64,000 bases of DNA, taken from contig CAJQLA010000015.1 of assembly GCA_905479075.1 (NCBI GenBank), positions 18,588-82,587 on the forward strand, written 5' to 3'. A program made the translations under genes and the position numbers. The notes under the pieces are model-generated. The model did not search any database. It worked only from the letters and a program-made list of their open reading frames with translations, and was not told the origin of the DNA. Shown here in pieces: positions 62,185 to 64,000 of the stretch. This stretch comes from an uncultured Gammaproteobacteria bacterium (GTDB lineage: Bacteria > Pseudomonadota > Gammaproteobacteria > Nitrosococcales > Methylophagaceae). Positions within the stretch are counted from its first letter, which is position 1, and every line of letters begins with the position of its first letter.

Positions 62185-63168
62185 ATGACTGCCTATATGA
62201 GTCAATTTTTAAAGCCACGTATTGTTGATATTAAAAAGTTTAGTCCATCACGCACGCGTCTTGTACTAGAACCGCTTGAACGTGGTTTTGGTCATACCTT
62301 GGGTAATGCTCTAAGACGTATTCTGCTATCTTCTATGGAAGGTACTGCAGTCGTTGAAGCCCAAATCGATGGGGTTGTACACGAATATTCAGCGATTGAT
62401 GGTGTGCAAGAAGACGTATTAGACATCCTTTTAAACATGAAAGGTATTGCAGTCATTCTGCATGAGCAGTCTGAAGCTGTCTTAACACTAAATAAAGAGG
62501 GTGTTGGCCCTGTCACAGCAGGCGATATTCAAGTTCCTCACAATGTGGAAGTTGTAAACCCAGATCACGTAATTGCCAACTTAACGGGTGGTAGCTTATC
62601 GATTACGTTTAAAGTGACAAAAGGCCGTGGCTATAAACCAGCAAATACACGAGTTGAAGCTGAAGAAGATGATCGCGTCATTGGTCAACTATATATTGAT
62701 GCATCATTCAGCCCGGTCAATATGGTTACATACAATGTTGAAAGCGCGCGTGTTGAAAATCGAACCGATCTAGATAAGTTAATCCTTGATGTAGATACGG
62801 ATGGTACTTTAGAAGCAGAAGATGCAATTAAATATGCTTCTACTATATTAAGTGACCAACTTTCATCTTTTGTTGACTTCAAAGTGATTGAAGAACAAAC
62901 CGTTGAAGAAGCAGAACCACTTGTAGATCCTGCATTATTACAAGCAATTGACGAACTTGATTTAACAGTTCGTTCTGCAAATTGTCTAAAAGCAGAAAAT
63001 ATCTACTATGTGGGTGATTTGATTCAGCGAAGTGAAATGGAACTGTTAAAAACGCCTAACTTAGGTCGTAAATCATTAACTGAAATCAAAGATGTTTTGG
63101 CAACAAAAGGCTTATCATTAGGTATGCACCTTGATAACTGGCCGCCTTCATCACTAGAACAGAAATAA
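62185..63168 (+). CDS. rpoA: DNA-directed RNA polymerase subunit alpha
   Basis: RNA polymerase assembly subunit; its C-terminal domain contacts UP elements and activators. 327 aa. N-terminal domain: [21 protein letters not shown]-terminal domain: [20 protein letters not shown] and [19 protein letters not shown]. Start ATG 62185 after AGAGGAAA; ATG 62197 is possible. Confidence 0.98.
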   Translation: MTAYMSQFLKPRIVDIKKFSPSRTRLVLEPLERGFGHTLGNALRRILLSSMEGTAVVEAQIDGVVHEYSAIDGVQEDVLDILLNMKGIAVILHEQSEAVLTLNKEGVGPVTAGDIQVPHNVEVVNPDHVIANLTGGSLSITFKVTKGRGYKPANTRVEAEEDDRVIGQLYIDASFSPVNMVTYNVESARVENRTDLDKLILDVDTDGTLEAEDAIKYASTILSDQLSSFVDFKVIEEQTVEEAEPLVDPALLQAIDELDLTVRSANCLKAENIYYVGDLIQRSEMELLKTPNLGRKSLTEIKDVLATKGLSLGMHLDNWPPSSLEQK

Positions 63169-63212
63169 TTAATACTGAAGTTAATTCAGCATAAAGATAT
63201 AGGGTAATTAAA

Positions 63213-63578
63213 ATGCGTCATCGTAATTCTGGTCGTAAATTAAACCGTAATGGTAGTCACAGAAAAGCTATGTTCAAAAACATGGCGGTTTCATTAATGG
63301 AACATGAAATTATTCGTACTACATTGCCAAAAGCTAAAGAGCTAAGAGGTGTAGTAGAGCCATTAATTACATTGGGTAAAACAGATACTGTGGCTAACAG
63401 ACGTCTAGCCTACTCGAGACTTGATGACCGTCAAGCAGTCACAAAATTGTTCACTGATTTAGGTCCTCGTTCTGCGTCACGTCCAGGTGGTTATGTACGT
63501 ATTCTAAAATGTGGCCTTCGTGAAGGTGATAAAGCACCAATGGCTATCGTTGAATTAGTTGATCGCAAAGCTGATTAA
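63213..63578 (+). CDS. rplQ: 50S ribosomal protein L17
   Basis: Tunnel-exit protein, 121 aa. [20 protein letters not shown] and [20 protein letters not shown] are diagnostic. Last gene of the alpha operon, followed by a terminator. Confidence 0.97.
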   Translation: MRHRNSGRKLNRNGSHRKAMFKNMAVSLMEHEIIRTTLPKAKELRGVVEPLITLGKTDTVANRRLAYSRLDDRQAVTKLFTDLGPRSASRPGGYVRILKCGLREGDKAPMAIVELVDRKAD

Positions 63579-63598
63579 TTTAACTAAGTTATAAAAAT

Positions 63599-63626
63599 AA
63601 AAAAACCGACGGAAGTCGGTTTTTTT
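63599..63626 (+). terminator. Rho-independent terminator after rplQ
   Basis: AAAAAAACCGAC-GGAA-GTCGGTTTTTTT: a GC stem extended by A-T pairs with a GGAA loop and T-run, 20 bases after the rplQ stop. Ends the whole ribosomal cluster. Confidence 0.9.
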
Positions 63627-63770
63627 ATGTGTAAAACTTGCATATAAGTTTCCCTTATGAGACTTCGCGTTTTGTCTGTTTTTATCAAGTTAAATTGTGT
63701 ATTAAGTAAAAATAAAGCTAAGCTATTACAGTCGTTTACTGGCTAATTTTACAATTAATAAAATCTTTTG

Positions 63771-63798
63771 TTGACGTAAGGTATCAACGCTGTAGAAT
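63771..63798 (+). promoter_or_regulatory. Probable rRNA operon promoter P1
   Basis: TTGACG (63771-63776), 16-base spacer, TAGAAT (63793-63798), then a GC-rich discriminator (GCGCTC) typical of stringently controlled promoters. The upstream 60 bases are AT-rich and could act as an UP element. Confidence 0.65.
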
Positions 63799-63855
63799 GC
63801 GCTCTTTCCTTTGAAGTATCTGCTTTTACAGAGATATTGAGTTTTATAAAAAAGG

Positions 63856-63883
63856 TTGACAGAAATGAAGTGTTCTGTATAAT
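63856..63883 (+). promoter_or_regulatory. Probable rRNA operon promoter P2
   Basis: TTGACA (63856-63861), 16-base spacer, TATAAT (63878-63883): two perfect hexamers, 85 bases after P1. The tandem arrangement is typical of rrn operons. Confidence 0.72.
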
Positions 63884-63919
63884 TCTCGCTTCTTTGTTGC
63901 AGCAACTGGTTGTGGCAAA

Positions 63920-63933
63920 TGCTCTTTAAAAAA
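63920..63933 (+). promoter_or_regulatory. boxA-like antitermination element of an rRNA leader
   Basis: TGCTCTTTAAAAAA resembles the rrn leader boxA (TGCTCTTTAACAA), which binds NusB-S10. The sequence after it (to 64000) has no gene and looks like a 16S leader; the rRNA itself is outside the window. Confidence 0.65.
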
Positions 63934-64000
63934 ATAATATCAAGTAATGTGTGTGGGTACTTGCATTAGGTAGACTTTGCAAAAAGAACCGATGTTGAGT

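Overview
The window is a chromosomal segment of a low-GC (roughly 40%) gammaproteobacterium. Supporting evidence is the FleQ/FleS/FleR flagellar regulators, the order fliEFGHIJ, Mpl, UbiX/UbiB/UbiJ/UbiE, HslVU, the tRNA(Tyr-Gly-Thr)-tuf operon, and the classic rplKAJL-rpoBC / str / S10 / spc / alpha order. A formate-tetrahydrofolate ligase gene and the general gene content would fit a marine Thiotrichales/Piscirickettsiaceae-type bacterium such as Methylophaga or Cycloclasticus. That taxon guess is inference only. No mobile elements, CRISPR arrays or signs of recent transfer were seen.

Region 1 (1-15532, + strand) is a flagellar regulatory and assembly cluster. It holds a 5'-truncated fleQ, then fleS, fleR, fliE, fliF, fliG, fliH, fliI, fliJ, and fliK at the end. 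Three well-formed sigma-54 promoters (GG-N10-GC) lie before fleS, before fliE and before fliK, which fits a FleQ > FleSR > fliE... cascade. Between fliJ and fliK sits an unusual three-gene chemosensory module. It contains a STAS domain fused to a degenerate CheA core (no HPt domain, N-box and ATP lid eroded), a CheW, and a soluble globin-PAS-MCP receptor with the haem-pocket residues in place. I regard this as the most interesting part of the window.

Region 2 (15568-31911) is mixed housekeeping. pyrF (-) is followed by tgt-yajC-secD-secF (+), ending in a strong bidirectional terminator. Next come a small orphan gene (-), then a membrane protein, mpl, ubiX, fhs and a small membrane protein (+). 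A leftward run then reads hslV-hslU-DUF971-ubiE-ubiJ-ubiB-djlA.

Region 3 (32061-63626, all +) is the transcription/translation supercluster. It runs tRNA-Tyr, tRNA-Gly, tRNA-Thr, tuf copy 1, tRNA-Trp, secE, nusG, rplKA, rplJL, rpoBC, rpsLG, fusA, tuf copy 2, the S10 genes, the spc genes with secY and rpmJ, and the alpha genes ending in rpoA-rplQ. Visible control elements are the tRNA/tuf promoter, a probable L1-binding leader, an L10-type leader, an rplL-rpoB attenuator, a strong terminator after rpoC, an extended -10 promoter before rpsM, and a terminator after rplQ. The two tuf copies look identical at the DNA level over about 1.17 kb.

Region 4 (63627-64000) has no gene. It carries two tandem sigma-70 promoters and a boxA-like element typical of an rRNA operon leader, so 16S rRNA probably starts just beyond the right edge.
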